64,000 nucleotides of DNA from an uncultured Albidovulum sp. (GTDB lineage: Bacteria > Pseudomonadota > Alphaproteobacteria > Rhodobacterales > Rhodobacteraceae): contig CAJYAD010000012.1 in NCBI GenBank assembly GCA_913064775.1, positions 62,001 through 126,000 of the forward strand. Direction: 5' to 3'. Under the pieces are notes generated by a model. The model saw only the letters and a program-made list of their open reading frames with translations. It ran no database searches and was not told the origin of the DNA. This document shows, piece after piece, positions 41,535 to 49,177 of the stretch. How positions within the stretch are numbered: position 1 is the first letter of the stretch; the number at the start of each line of letters is the position of its first letter. The translations under genes and the position numbers were made by a program.

Positions 41535-42659
41535 TCAGCCCTCGGCGCGGGCTTCGGCGCGGCTCTTGCCCGAGACTTCGAGCGCCAGCGTCGCGGCCAT
41601 GAACGGATCGAGAGCGCCGTCCAGCACGCCCTGGGTGTCCGAGGTCTCATGCCCGGTGCGCAGATCCTTCACCATCTGGTAGGGCTGCAGCACATAGGAT
41701 CGGATCTGGTTGCCCCAGCCGGCCGAGCCCTTGGCCTCATGCGCCTCGTTGATCGCGGCGTTCCGCCGGTCCAGTTCCATCTGATAAAGCCGCGATTTCA
41801 GCGCCTTCATGGCGATGTCTCGGTTCTGGTGCTGCGACTTCTCGGACGAGGTCACGACGATGCCGGTCGGGTGGTGGGTGATCCGCACCGCCGAATCGGT
41901 GGTGTTGACGTGCTGGCCACCGGCGCCGGACGAGCGGTAGGTATCGATGCGGATATCGGCGGGGTTCACCTCGATATCAATGTTGTCGTCGACCACCGGA
42001 TAGACCCAGATGCTGGCAAAGGAGGTCTCTCGCGTGCCCTTGCCGAAGGGCGAGATCCTGACCAGCCGGTGCACGCCCGATTCGGATTTCAGCCAGCCAT
42101 AGGCGTTGTGGCCGGTGATCTTGTAGGCGCAGGACTTGATCCCGGCCTCAGAGCCGGCCTCTTCGGATTGCAGCTCGACCTTGAAGCCGCGCTTCTCGGC
42201 CCAGCGCACATACATCCTTTGCAGCATCTGCGCCCAGTCGCAGGCCTCGGTGCCGCCGGCGCCGGCGTTGATCTCGAGGAAGGTGTCGTTGGCGTCGGCC
42301 TCGCCGTCCAGCAGCGCCTCTAGCTCTTTCTCGGCGGCCTTGTCGCGCAGGCTTCGCAGCGCCTCCTCGGCCTCGGTGACGATCTCGGCATCATCCTCGG
42401 CCTCGCCCATCTCGATCAGCTCGACATTGTCGGACAATTCCTTGGCGATGCCCTGATAGGTGGCCAGCGCATCCATCAGGCCCTGACGGTCACGCATCAG
42501 CTTCTGCGCCCGGGCCGGATCGGACCACAGATCGCCATCCTCGATCAGCGCGTTGAATTCCTCCAGCCGGTGCGGGGCCGTCTCGATGTCGAGGCGCTGG
42601 CCCAGTAGGCTCAGGCTTTTCTCGATCTCGGAGACGATGGACTGGATCTCGGCGCGCAT
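41535..42659 (-). CDS. prfB: Peptide chain release factor 2
   Basis: A 374-residue release factor that recognises UGA and UAA. The stop-codon tripeptide SPF lies at 203-205 (RLVRISPFGKG) and the catalytic GGQ at 247-249 (SGAGGQHVNTTDSAVRI). The coiled N-terminal domain 1 is complete. There is no in-frame UGA or shift site near codon 26, so the programmed frameshift of E. coli prfB is absent here. Start ATG 42657-42659. It follows the gene for penicillin-binding protein 1A and the amidase, a conserved order in this family. Confidence 0.97.
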   Translation of the reverse strand: MRAEIQSIVSEIEKSLSLLGQRLDIETAPHRLEEFNALIEDGDLWSDPARAQKLMRDRQGLMDALATYQGIAKELSDNVELIEMGEAEDDAEIVTEAEEALRSLRDKAAEKELEALLDGEADANDTFLEINAGAGGTEACDWAQMLQRMYVRWAEKRGFKVELQSEEAGSEAGIKSCAYKITGHNAYGWLKSESGVHRLVRISPFGKGTRETSFASIWVYPVVDDNIDIEVNPADIRIDTYRSSGAGGQHVNTTDSAVRITHHPTGIVVTSSEKSQHQNRDIAMKALKSRLYQMELDRRNAAINEAHEAKGSAGWGNQIRSYVLQPYQMVKDLRTGHETSDTQGVLDGALDPFMAATLALEVSGKSRAEARAEG

Positions 42660-42761
42660 GGGGGCCCCTTCGGCTATCGCGGATTGGAAAGGTGAATCCG
42701 GTGACACGGTTCACGCGAAATGGACGATCGGTGATAACGCCATCGCCGTCCCCGGGCAAGC

Positions 42762-45362
42762 TTAGTAAAGCCCGCCCGAGTTGACCGTGCCGAAGGTCGC
42801 CTTGCCGGGCAGCACCTTGACCTTGCCCGACGAGGTGGTGACGGTCTGTTTCGGCCCGACCCCGCCATCGGTGGTCGGGTCGTTCTCGCCCGGCGTGAAC
42901 AGCGGCAGGTTCGACCCCATCTTGAAGCCGCCATCGACCACGCCGATGCCCAGACCCGGCGCATCCCCGTCACGGAAGTAGATCGACACCACATCGGGCC
43001 CGGTCGCGGAGGGATCCATCGCGGCGCCGGTGTAGCGGTCGATCTTGACGAAATGGCCGCCCGGCGGGACCGGGAAGGTGGTGCCGCCGTATTTCTTCAC
43101 CGCCTTTTGCATGAAGGCGTTGAACACCGGCGCGCAGAGCGTGCCGCCATAGGCGCCGCGGCCCAGCGAGCGCGGCGTGTCATAGCCCATGTAGCAGCCC
43201 GCCACGAGGTTGGTGGTGAAACCGATGAACCAGACATCCTTGGAATCGTTGGTGGTGCCGGTCTTGCCCGCCACCGGGACCGACAGGTTCACCCGGCCGG
43301 CCGCGGTGCCCGATTTCACGACCCCCTCCATCATCTTGATCAACTCGTAATCCGCGATCGGATCCAGCACGCGCTGGCGGTTCGATTCGATGGTGGGCGA
43401 CTGGCCGGGCGGCAGGTTCGGATCCTGGCAATCGGTGCAGATGCGCTGATCGTGGCGGTAGATCGTCTTGCCAAAGCGGTCCTGCACCCGCGACACCAGC
43501 GAGGGCGTCACCCGTTCGCCGCCATTGGCGATCATCGAATAGGCGCCCATCAGCTTGAACAGCGACGTCACCTGACTGCCCAACGCGTTGGCGATGTAAT
43601 GCTGCATCGGGTCGTAGACGCCGAAGCGTTCGGCGTAGCGCGCCACCGTGTCCATGCCGATTTCCTCGGCGATGCGGATGGTCATCAGGTTGCGCGAATG
43701 GATCAGGCCGGTGCGCATCGGCGTCGGTCCGTAGAACTTGTCCTCGGCGTTCTTGGGGCGCCAGATGCCCTGCGGCGTATCCACCGTGATCGGCGCGTCG
43801 ATCACGATCGTCGCCGGGGTGAAGCCGTTGTCCAGCGCCGCGCCATAGATGATCGGCTTGAAGGAAGAGCCGGGCTGACGTTCGGCCTGGGTCGCGCGGT
43901 TGAAGCTGGAATGCTGATAGGAGAAGCCGCCCTGCATCGCCAGCACCCGGCCATTGCGCGGGTCCATCGCCATGAAGGCGCCCTCGACCTGCGGGATCTG
44001 GCGCAGCGACCATTGCTGGAAGCTGCCGTCCTTGGCCCGGTCCGCCTTGACGAAAACCACATCGCCTGGCTTGAGCAGCGCCCCCACGTCACGCGCGCGG
44101 ACGGTCTTGCCGTCGGGTTCCTGCTTGCGGGTCCAGACCAGGTTCTTGTCGGTCAGCTGATGGCCCTCGGCGGCATTTTCCGGCACGCCCTCGATGCCGA
44201 GATCGGCGGTGGTCTTCTTGACCGAAAGCACCACGGCCGGATGCCAGCCCGGCACGTCGCGCGCCACGTCGGTATCTGCCAGCGCCGCGCGCCACTTGGT
44301 CTCGGTTCTCAGATCGGCCTCCGGGATCGTCTTGCCGGTGCCGCGCCAGACCCCTTTGCTGCGATCAAACTTCTCCAACCCGTGCCGCAGCGCCTCGGCC
44401 GCCCAGGACTGGGTCTGGGGGTCGACGGTGGCGCGGATGGTCAGGCCGCCGCCGAAGAATTCCTGCTTGCCGAAGGTTTCCGACAGCTCGCGGCGGATCT
44501 CGTCGGTGAAGTAGTCGCGCGGCGGCAGCTTTTCGCGGAAGGCAGGGAAATCGCCGTTCTGCACGCTGCGCAGGGGCTGATTCTCGGCGTTCCGGGCGAC
44601 TTCCTTTGTGAGGTAGCCGTTCAGATACATCTGGTTCAGCACATAATTGCGCCGGGCGGTCGCGGCCTTCTTGTCGCGCACCGGGCCCAGCTGCGAAGGC
44701 GCCTTGGGCAGCGCGGCCAGATAGGCCGCCTCATCCGGGGTCAGCTGGCTGAGCGTCTTGTTGAAATAGGTCTGCGCCGCCGCCGCCACACCGTAGGAAT
44801 TGGCGCCAAGATAGATCTCGTTCAGGTACAGTTCCAGCACCCGGTCCTTCGAGAAGGTCTGGGTGATCCGGTAGGACAGGATCAGCTCCTTCACCTTGCG
44901 CTCGATCGTCTTGTTGCCCGACAGCAGGAAGTTCTTCGCCACCTGCTGGGTGATGGTCGAGCCGCCGCGCACCCGTCGGCCGCCGGATTTGATGATCTCC
45001 AGCGCCGCCGCGGCGATACCCTGCACGTCGAAACCCGGATCGGTGTAGAAGGTCTTGTTTTCGGCCGAGATGAAGGCGTCCTTCACCAGCGGGGGGATGT
45101 CGCGGATCGGCGTGTAGATCCGCCGTTCATGGGCGAATTCATCGATGATCTGGCCTTCACCGTTATAGATCCGGCTGATCGTCGGCGGCGTGTACTGCGC
45201 CAGCAGCTCATAGCTGGGCAGGTCGCGCGAATACATCCAGAACGTCCCGACGCCAAGCAGGCCGCCGAACAGAAGGGACATGGTCAGGAAGGAAAAGACC
45301 GCACCGAAAAAGGAGAGTATTGCCCGGATCAAGGATCGCCCCACGTCAAAATTGCCCCCCAT
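42762..45362 (-). CDS. mrcA: Penicillin-binding protein 1A, bifunctional peptidoglycan synthase
   Basis: An 867-residue class A PBP. Residues ~10-43 form the membrane anchor. The glycosyltransferase domain has the catalytic Glu in SAENKTFYTDPG (E101) and GGSTITQQVAKN. An OB-like insert follows. The transpeptidase domain has SSFK with Ser499, then later KTGTTND. The enzyme polymerises and crosslinks peptidoglycan in the periplasm. Start ATG 45360-45362 (MGGNFD); earlier codons of the open frame are non-homologous arginine-rich sequence. Flanked by the amidase and prfB. Confidence 0.95.
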   Translation of the reverse strand: MGGNFDVGRSLIRAILSFFGAVFSFLTMSLLFGGLLGVGTFWMYSRDLPSYELLAQYTPPTISRIYNGEGQIIDEFAHERRIYTPIRDIPPLVKDAFISAENKTFYTDPGFDVQGIAAAALEIIKSGGRRVRGGSTITQQVAKNFLLSGNKTIERKVKELILSYRITQTFSKDRVLELYLNEIYLGANSYGVAAAAQTYFNKTLSQLTPDEAAYLAALPKAPSQLGPVRDKKAATARRNYVLNQMYLNGYLTKEVARNAENQPLRSVQNGDFPAFREKLPPRDYFTDEIRRELSETFGKQEFFGGGLTIRATVDPQTQSWAAEALRHGLEKFDRSKGVWRGTGKTIPEADLRTETKWRAALADTDVARDVPGWHPAVVLSVKKTTADLGIEGVPENAAEGHQLTDKNLVWTRKQEPDGKTVRARDVGALLKPGDVVFVKADRAKDGSFQQWSLRQIPQVEGAFMAMDPRNGRVLAMQGGFSYQHSSFNRATQAERQPGSSFKPIIYGAALDNGFTPATIVIDAPITVDTPQGIWRPKNAEDKFYGPTPMRTGLIHSRNLMTIRIAEEIGMDTVARYAERFGVYDPMQHYIANALGSQVTSLFKLMGAYSMIANGGERVTPSLVSRVQDRFGKTIYRHDQRICTDCQDPNLPPGQSPTIESNRQRVLDPIADYELIKMMEGVVKSGTAAGRVNLSVPVAGKTGTTNDSKDVWFIGFTTNLVAGCYMGYDTPRSLGRGAYGGTLCAPVFNAFMQKAVKKYGGTTFPVPPGGHFVKIDRYTGAAMDPSATGPDVVSIYFRDGDAPGLGIGVVDGGFKMGSNLPLFTPGENDPTTDGGVGPKQTVTTSSGKVKVLPGKATFGTVNSGGLY

Positions 45363-45534
45363 ATACGCACTCCCCCCCCTGGGGTCAAAACAAGAGCGCC
45401 CGCCCCCGCGCCGTTTTCCGCCACAGCACGTCACATGGGCGCGAGAAGGCGGGGCAATAGCGGGTAGCATCGGGGCGCGCGGGCGGGGCTACGCAGGCGG
45501 GGGCACCACCGGGCGGCAACAGGGCTTACCCGCG

Positions 45535-46773
45535 CTACTGGCGCAGCAGCGCCGCCTGGGCCGCGTCTTTCACCGCCCAGGCGCGGATGCCGCGCACGAT
45601 GGCGGCGACCATGCGGCTTTGCCAGGCCGGGTCTTCCAGCCGCTTGCGGTCGCGCGGCGAGGACAGAAATCCCAGCTCCAGCAGCGCCGAAGGGATGTCG
45701 GGAGAGCGTATCACCGAGAAATCGGCCTCTTCATGGGCCGGGTCGTGCATCCGCAGGCCCGCCTTCTCGATCGATGCGACCAGGGCGCTGGCAAGGGCGT
45801 CCGAGCGCGGCATGTTGTCGGTCTGCGCCATGCTCATCAGCAGGCCCGCGACGATGTCGTCGGTCCCCGACAGATCGACCCCCGACAGAAGATCGTCGCG
45901 GTTGTGATGTTCGGCCAGCAGCGCCGAGGCCCGGTTGGTCGCCTTGCGGGCCAGCGTATAGACGGTGGCGCCGCTGGCATGGCCGACCGGGATCGCATCG
46001 GCATGCAGCGACAGAAACAGATCCGCCCCGGCCTCACGCGCGACCGAAACCCGCGTTTCGAGCGGCACGAAGACATTGGCATCGCGCGTCATCACCACGT
46101 CGAACCCGCCAGCCCGCAGCAGCGCCTCGCGCAGTTTGCGCGCCACGGCCAGCACGATATTGGCCTCGTGCTCCTTGCCATAGACGGCGCCCGGGTCGAT
46201 GCCGCCATGGCCGGGGTCGATCACCACCATCAGCGGATGATCCCCGGTCTGGCGGCGCTTGGACATGCCGATCTGCGCGGGTTTCGGCAGGGTCCAGCCC
46301 GGCGGATCGGGGCGCGCGGCGACCTCGGCGAAGGCGGCCTCGGGCTCGGGGCGCAGTTGCAGATGCACGACGGCGCGGCCCGAGGCGCCCTGATCGGTGC
46401 GCATCTCGGCGGTCTTCACGCCGAAGGGGCCGTCCAGTTCCAGCACCAGCCGCGACCAGCCCGGCCGCAAGGGCCCGGCCCGCAGCGCCTTGATATGCAG
46501 GGAATGCGACAGCTCCGCGCGTGAGACACTGCCCCAGTCGACCTCTCGAAAATCGACCACCAGCCGGGCGGGATGATCCAGCACCCGGACCCGCCAGGGC
46601 ACCGGCTGGCTGATCGCCAGACGCACCGCGATGCCGTCACCCACGTCGGTGATGGCCGAGCCTTTGGCCTCGAACCGGGCCAGCCCCGACAGTGCCGGGC
46701 CGGCATGGGCGAAGGGCGCGGCCAGCAGCCACGCCAGAAAACCCAGCCTGAAGATCGCGAAAAGCCTGCTCAT
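45535..46773 (-). CDS. N-acetylmuramoyl-L-alanine amidase with AMIN domain
   Basis: A 412-residue exported enzyme. A signal peptide (MSRLFAIFRLGFLAWLLAAPFAHA) leads an AMIN domain (~residues 30-135; VVDFREVDWG, LVLELDGPFGV). The zinc amidase_3 domain follows: MVVIDPGHGGIDPGAVYG, KEHEANIVLAVA, LFLSLHADA, and LLELGFLSSPRD with the catalytic Glu. It cleaves the amide between MurNAc and the stem peptide during daughter-cell separation (AmiC-like). Neighbour of PBP1A, 172 bp away on the same strand, which supports a cell-wall operon. Confidence 0.93.
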   Translation of the reverse strand: MSRLFAIFRLGFLAWLLAAPFAHAGPALSGLARFEAKGSAITDVGDGIAVRLAISQPVPWRVRVLDHPARLVVDFREVDWGSVSRAELSHSLHIKALRAGPLRPGWSRLVLELDGPFGVKTAEMRTDQGASGRAVVHLQLRPEPEAAFAEVAARPDPPGWTLPKPAQIGMSKRRQTGDHPLMVVIDPGHGGIDPGAVYGKEHEANIVLAVARKLREALLRAGGFDVVMTRDANVFVPLETRVSVAREAGADLFLSLHADAIPVGHASGATVYTLARKATNRASALLAEHHNRDDLLSGVDLSGTDDIVAGLLMSMAQTDNMPRSDALASALVASIEKAGLRMHDPAHEEADFSVIRSPDIPSALLELGFLSSPRDRKRLEDPAWQSRMVAAIVRGIRAWAVKDAAQAALLRQ

Positions 46774-46893
46774 GCCCCGCCTGTTTTCACCATTCTAGCG
46801 CAAGCGGGGCGGTCGGGGAAAGGCCCGGGCGATAGCGGCCGATCACCTGTTGCGCAGCCGCGCTTGAACCGCGCGCTTGCCTCCACACCCCTG

Positions 46894-47619
46894 TCAAAGC
46901 CGCGCGACCACACCCTTGACCAGCACCGGCCCGATGGGCTGCCCGCTGCGCGCGCCTCCCGAGGGCTCAAGGCTGACCGCCAGCACCGCGCCCGGCGGCA
47001 GCATCGGCACTGCGGCGCGGTGCAGATGGCCGCGCAGCAGACCCAGCGATACCGGCGCCCCGGATTTGTCGATCAGCCACAATTCGTAATCATATCCCGG
47101 CCCCGCCGACGGCCCCGCGGCGCGGGTGACCTGCAATTCGCGGGTCTGCGGGCTCCAGTCCGCCGTGAAGACCAGCTTCACTCCGCGCTGTTCGAGGGTT
47201 GCCACGTAATGCGCCGGTGGCGGACGCAGCCCGCTGCTCTGCCAGCTTGCAAATACCACCAGCGTCACCACCAGCGCGACTGCCACCACCGCCGAAAGGA
47301 TCGCGATCATGCGGGCGGAGACCCTCTTTTGCGCGCGCTCCGGCGTGCCGAACCGGCGGGGCTTGATCGCCGGTTGCGGACCGGGCCCCCGAGACGGAGA
47401 CGGAGACAACGACGAAGACGGCGGGTCTTCGGCATCCGATCCGGCGAAATATTCCTGCCATTCGGCAACCCGCGCGGCGAAAACCGGATCGGCGCGGACC
47501 CGCGCCTCGGCCGCCAGCCGCGCGTCTTGCAACAGCGTGCCCAGCACATATTCGGCGGCGACAAGATCGTCCTCTTCGCCGCTTTCTCTGGGGTCGATAT
47601 GTCTTGGCGTATCGGTCAC
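46894..47619 (-). CDS. RskA-like membrane anti-sigma factor
   Basis: A 241-residue protein. An N-terminal anti-sigma domain (residues ~17-60: DLVAAEYVLGTLLQDARLAAEARVRADPVFAARVAEWQEYF) is followed by a Ser/Pro linker, one membrane helix (~104-125, MIAILSAVVAVALVVTLVVF), and a periplasmic RskA C-terminal domain (LEQRGVKLVFTADW, DYELWLIDKSG, LAVSLEPSGG). Start is GTG 47617-47619, whose GTGA overlaps the TGA of a tiny upstream ORF. No complete sigma gene precedes it, so it is an orphan or acts with the neighbouring sigma/anti-sigma fusion, to which its whole length is related. Confidence 0.8.
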   Translation of the reverse strand: MTDTPRHIDPRESGEEDDLVAAEYVLGTLLQDARLAAEARVRADPVFAARVAEWQEYFAGSDAEDPPSSSLSPSPSRGPGPQPAIKPRRFGTPERAQKRVSARMIAILSAVVAVALVVTLVVFASWQSSGLRPPPAHYVATLEQRGVKLVFTADWSPQTRELQVTRAAGPSAGPGYDYELWLIDKSGAPVSLGLLRGHLHRAAVPMLPPGAVLAVSLEPSGGARSGQPIGPVLVKGVVARL

Positions 47620-47711
47620 CGATCCAGGCGCTCGCGCAACTTGGTCAGGCCGCGAGGCGGCATGTTCCTTGCAACGCCGGGCGGAATGCGGTGCCGCGGA
47701 TCGGTGCTCAT
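47616..47711 (-). CDS. 31-residue ORF coupled to anti-sigma gene, possible sigma-factor remnant
   Basis: ATG 47709-47711 to TGA 47616-47618. Its stop overlaps the GTG of the anti-sigma gene and its start overlaps the stop of the previous tiny ORF, both by 4 bp. The C-terminal RGLTKLRERLDR resembles the very end of ECF sigma region 4, which normally overlaps the anti-sigma start in this way. It could be the leftover tail of a deleted sigma gene or a leader peptide for translational coupling. Confidence 0.4.
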   Translation of the reverse strand: MSTDPRHRIPPGVARNMPPRGLTKLRERLDR

Positions 47712-47779
47712 GCCCGCGGCCTTTGCGGGCTGCGGTTGCCCGTGCAAGCGGCTTCGGCCGCGATCGCTTTGATACCCAT
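47708..47779 (-). CDS. 23-residue leader-like ORF
   Basis: ATG 47777-47779 to TGA 47708-47710, with AAAGGA six bases before the ATG, the best ribosome binding site in this gap. It encodes MGIKAIAAEAACTGNRSPQR plus three residues. Its stop overlaps the next ORF by ATGA. I do not recognise it. Together with the 31-residue ORF it would carry ribosomes to the weakly initiated GTG of the anti-sigma gene. Confidence 0.35.
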   Translation of the reverse strand: MGIKAIAAEAACTGNRSPQRPRA

Positions 47780-47833
47780 GAAAAATCCTTTGCCCGCCGG
47801 GGCGCGGGCGTGGGCTGATTTGAACAGACACAA

Positions 47834-47855
47834 ACCGCCCCGGCAAGGGGGCGGT
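47834..47855 (-). terminator. Second hairpin downstream of the sigma/anti-sigma fusion
   Basis: Arms ACCGCCCC (47834-47841) and GGGGCGGT (47848-47855). On the minus strand the stem is followed by TTTGTGTCTGTT. Tandem with the hairpin at 47911-47938. Confidence 0.5.
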
Positions 47856-47910
47856 GGGATTCAACGGCCAATCCTTGCGGCGCGGGCACCCGCCCCCTGC
47901 CCCGCAACGA

Positions 47911-47938
47911 AAACGGCCCCCACGAGGGGGGGCCGTTT
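47911..47938 (-). terminator. Rho-independent terminator after the sigma/anti-sigma fusion
   Basis: Perfect 11-bp stem AAACGGCCCCC (47911-47921) and GGGGGCCGTTT (47928-47938). On the minus strand it continues TTTTCGTT, so it reads as an intrinsic terminator 28 bp past the stop codon of the fusion gene. Confidence 0.75.
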
Positions 47939-47965
47939 CGATTTCGCGATCCGCATGGCGCGGGT

Positions 47966-49177
47966 TCAGAGCCGCTGCACCTTGCCGGTCAGCAGCATCG
48001 GGCCCGAAGGCTTCATCGCCATGCCCCCGCCATTCGGCTCCAGCGTGACGCCGAGCTTGGCGTCGCGCGGGATGTCCGAGATCAGGGTGACGGCCTCTTC
48101 GCCCTTAAGCATCATCAGGGGCTGCACCGCACCATCGGCGCGCAACAGCCATATCTGATAATCCTTGCCCGGCACCGGCGCCGTGCCGCCGGTGCGCAGC
48201 ACCTCGAACTTGCGGCTGCCCGGATCCCAGGCGGCCGCGAAGATCAGCGGATCGCCATGCGTTTCCAGGGTTGCTGCGTATAGCTCGGGCGGCGCGGTGG
48301 TATCGCGCACCGCGACCGCCGTCAGCGCCGCGACCACGGCAATCGCCGCGACGCCGCCGAACATCGCCACCCCCATGCGCTTGAGGTTGGTTTGCTGCAC
48401 CGCCACCGGCGTGCCGAAGATGCGCGCCTCGATCAGGGTCAGCAGATCCGGCGCCGACACCGCCGCATAGGCGGCATTCAAGGGCGCCAGCCGTGCCCGC
48501 CATACCGTGACATGGGTGGCAAAGGCGGTGTCGGCCAGATTGGCCTGCCGCCGCTGCGCCATGCGCCGCTCTTCCAGGTTGAGCGAGCCCAGCACGAATT
48601 CCGCCGCCAACAGCCCGTCTTCCGAGCAATCGTCGCTGGGCACCACGACCCTGGGCAGGTCCTTCAGATCCCCGACCGAAGCGATCTGCCGGAACGTATC
48701 GTGCAGAAGTGGTCGGACCTCGTCTTCGGGCTTGCCGCAGGCCGCGGCGATCTCGGCATGGCTCAGCCCGCCCAGATAGGCCGCGGTGATCGCCTGAGCG
48801 CAGCGTGGCTCAACCCGCGACAGGCCTTCGGGGTGGCGCAGGTCGGATTCATGCGCCATGAACGCGGCCTCGGCGCCCGATCCGTCGGCAGGCACCGGGC
48901 CACGGGCGCGGCGCCGGTCGATGGCGCTGTCACGCGTCATGCAGATCAGGAAATCCAGCCCCCGCTCCCGTTCGGGATTGAACCGGCCGGCATGCAGCCA
49001 GATCCGGGTGAACAGATCCTGCACGGTCAGCTCGGCCTCGGCCTTGCTGCCCAGAATGCGCAGGGCAACCCCGTAAAGCTTGGCCGAAACGGTTCGGTAA
49101 AGCCCTCGGAACGCCTCGCGATCCTGCTGGGCGATTTTCAACAGAAGGCCCGCACTTGGGCCGGTTTGGTCAGTCAT
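47966..49177 (-). CDS. ECF sigma factor fused to membrane anti-sigma factor
   Basis: One 403-residue reading frame. Residues ~20-90 are sigma-70 region 2 (EAFRGLYRTVSAKLYGVALR, TVQDLFTRIWLHAGRFNP, MTRDSAIDRRRARG). Residues ~121-166 are region 4 (VEPRCAQAITAAYLGGLSHAEIAAACGKP). After a short linker, residues ~185-233 form an anti-sigma domain (LLAAEFVLGSLNLEERRMAQ...VWRARLAPL). A membrane helix follows at 269-290, then a periplasmic RskA C-terminal domain (YAATLETHGDPLIFAAAWDPG, YQIWLLRADG, LGVTLEPNGGG). Normally sigma and anti-sigma are separate overlapping genes. The ATG overlaps the stop of the RACo-type gene (TGATG). A frameshift or sequencing error joining two genes is the main alternative. 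Confidence 0.75.
   Translation of the reverse strand: MTDQTGPSAGLLLKIAQQDREAFRGLYRTVSAKLYGVALRILGSKAEAELTVQDLFTRIWLHAGRFNPERERGLDFLICMTRDSAIDRRRARGPVPADGSGAEAAFMAHESDLRHPEGLSRVEPRCAQAITAAYLGGLSHAEIAAACGKPEDEVRPLLHDTFRQIASVGDLKDLPRVVVPSDDCSEDGLLAAEFVLGSLNLEERRMAQRRQANLADTAFATHVTVWRARLAPLNAAYAAVSAPDLLTLIEARIFGTPVAVQQTNLKRMGVAMFGGVAAIAVVAALTAVAVRDTTAPPELYAATLETHGDPLIFAAAWDPGSRKFEVLRTGGTAPVPGKDYQIWLLRADGAVQPLMMLKGEEAVTLISDIPRDAKLGVTLEPNGGGMAMKPSGPMLLTGKVQRL

Noticed and set aside
42560-42659. Programmed frameshift in prfB
   Set aside because: No in-frame stop or CUU-UGA slip site near codon 26. The coding frame is continuous.
43053-45467. 804-residue plus-strand frame
   Set aside because: It is antisense to the well-supported penicillin-binding protein 1A gene and has the Arg/His/Gly-rich composition of a GC-driven shadow frame.
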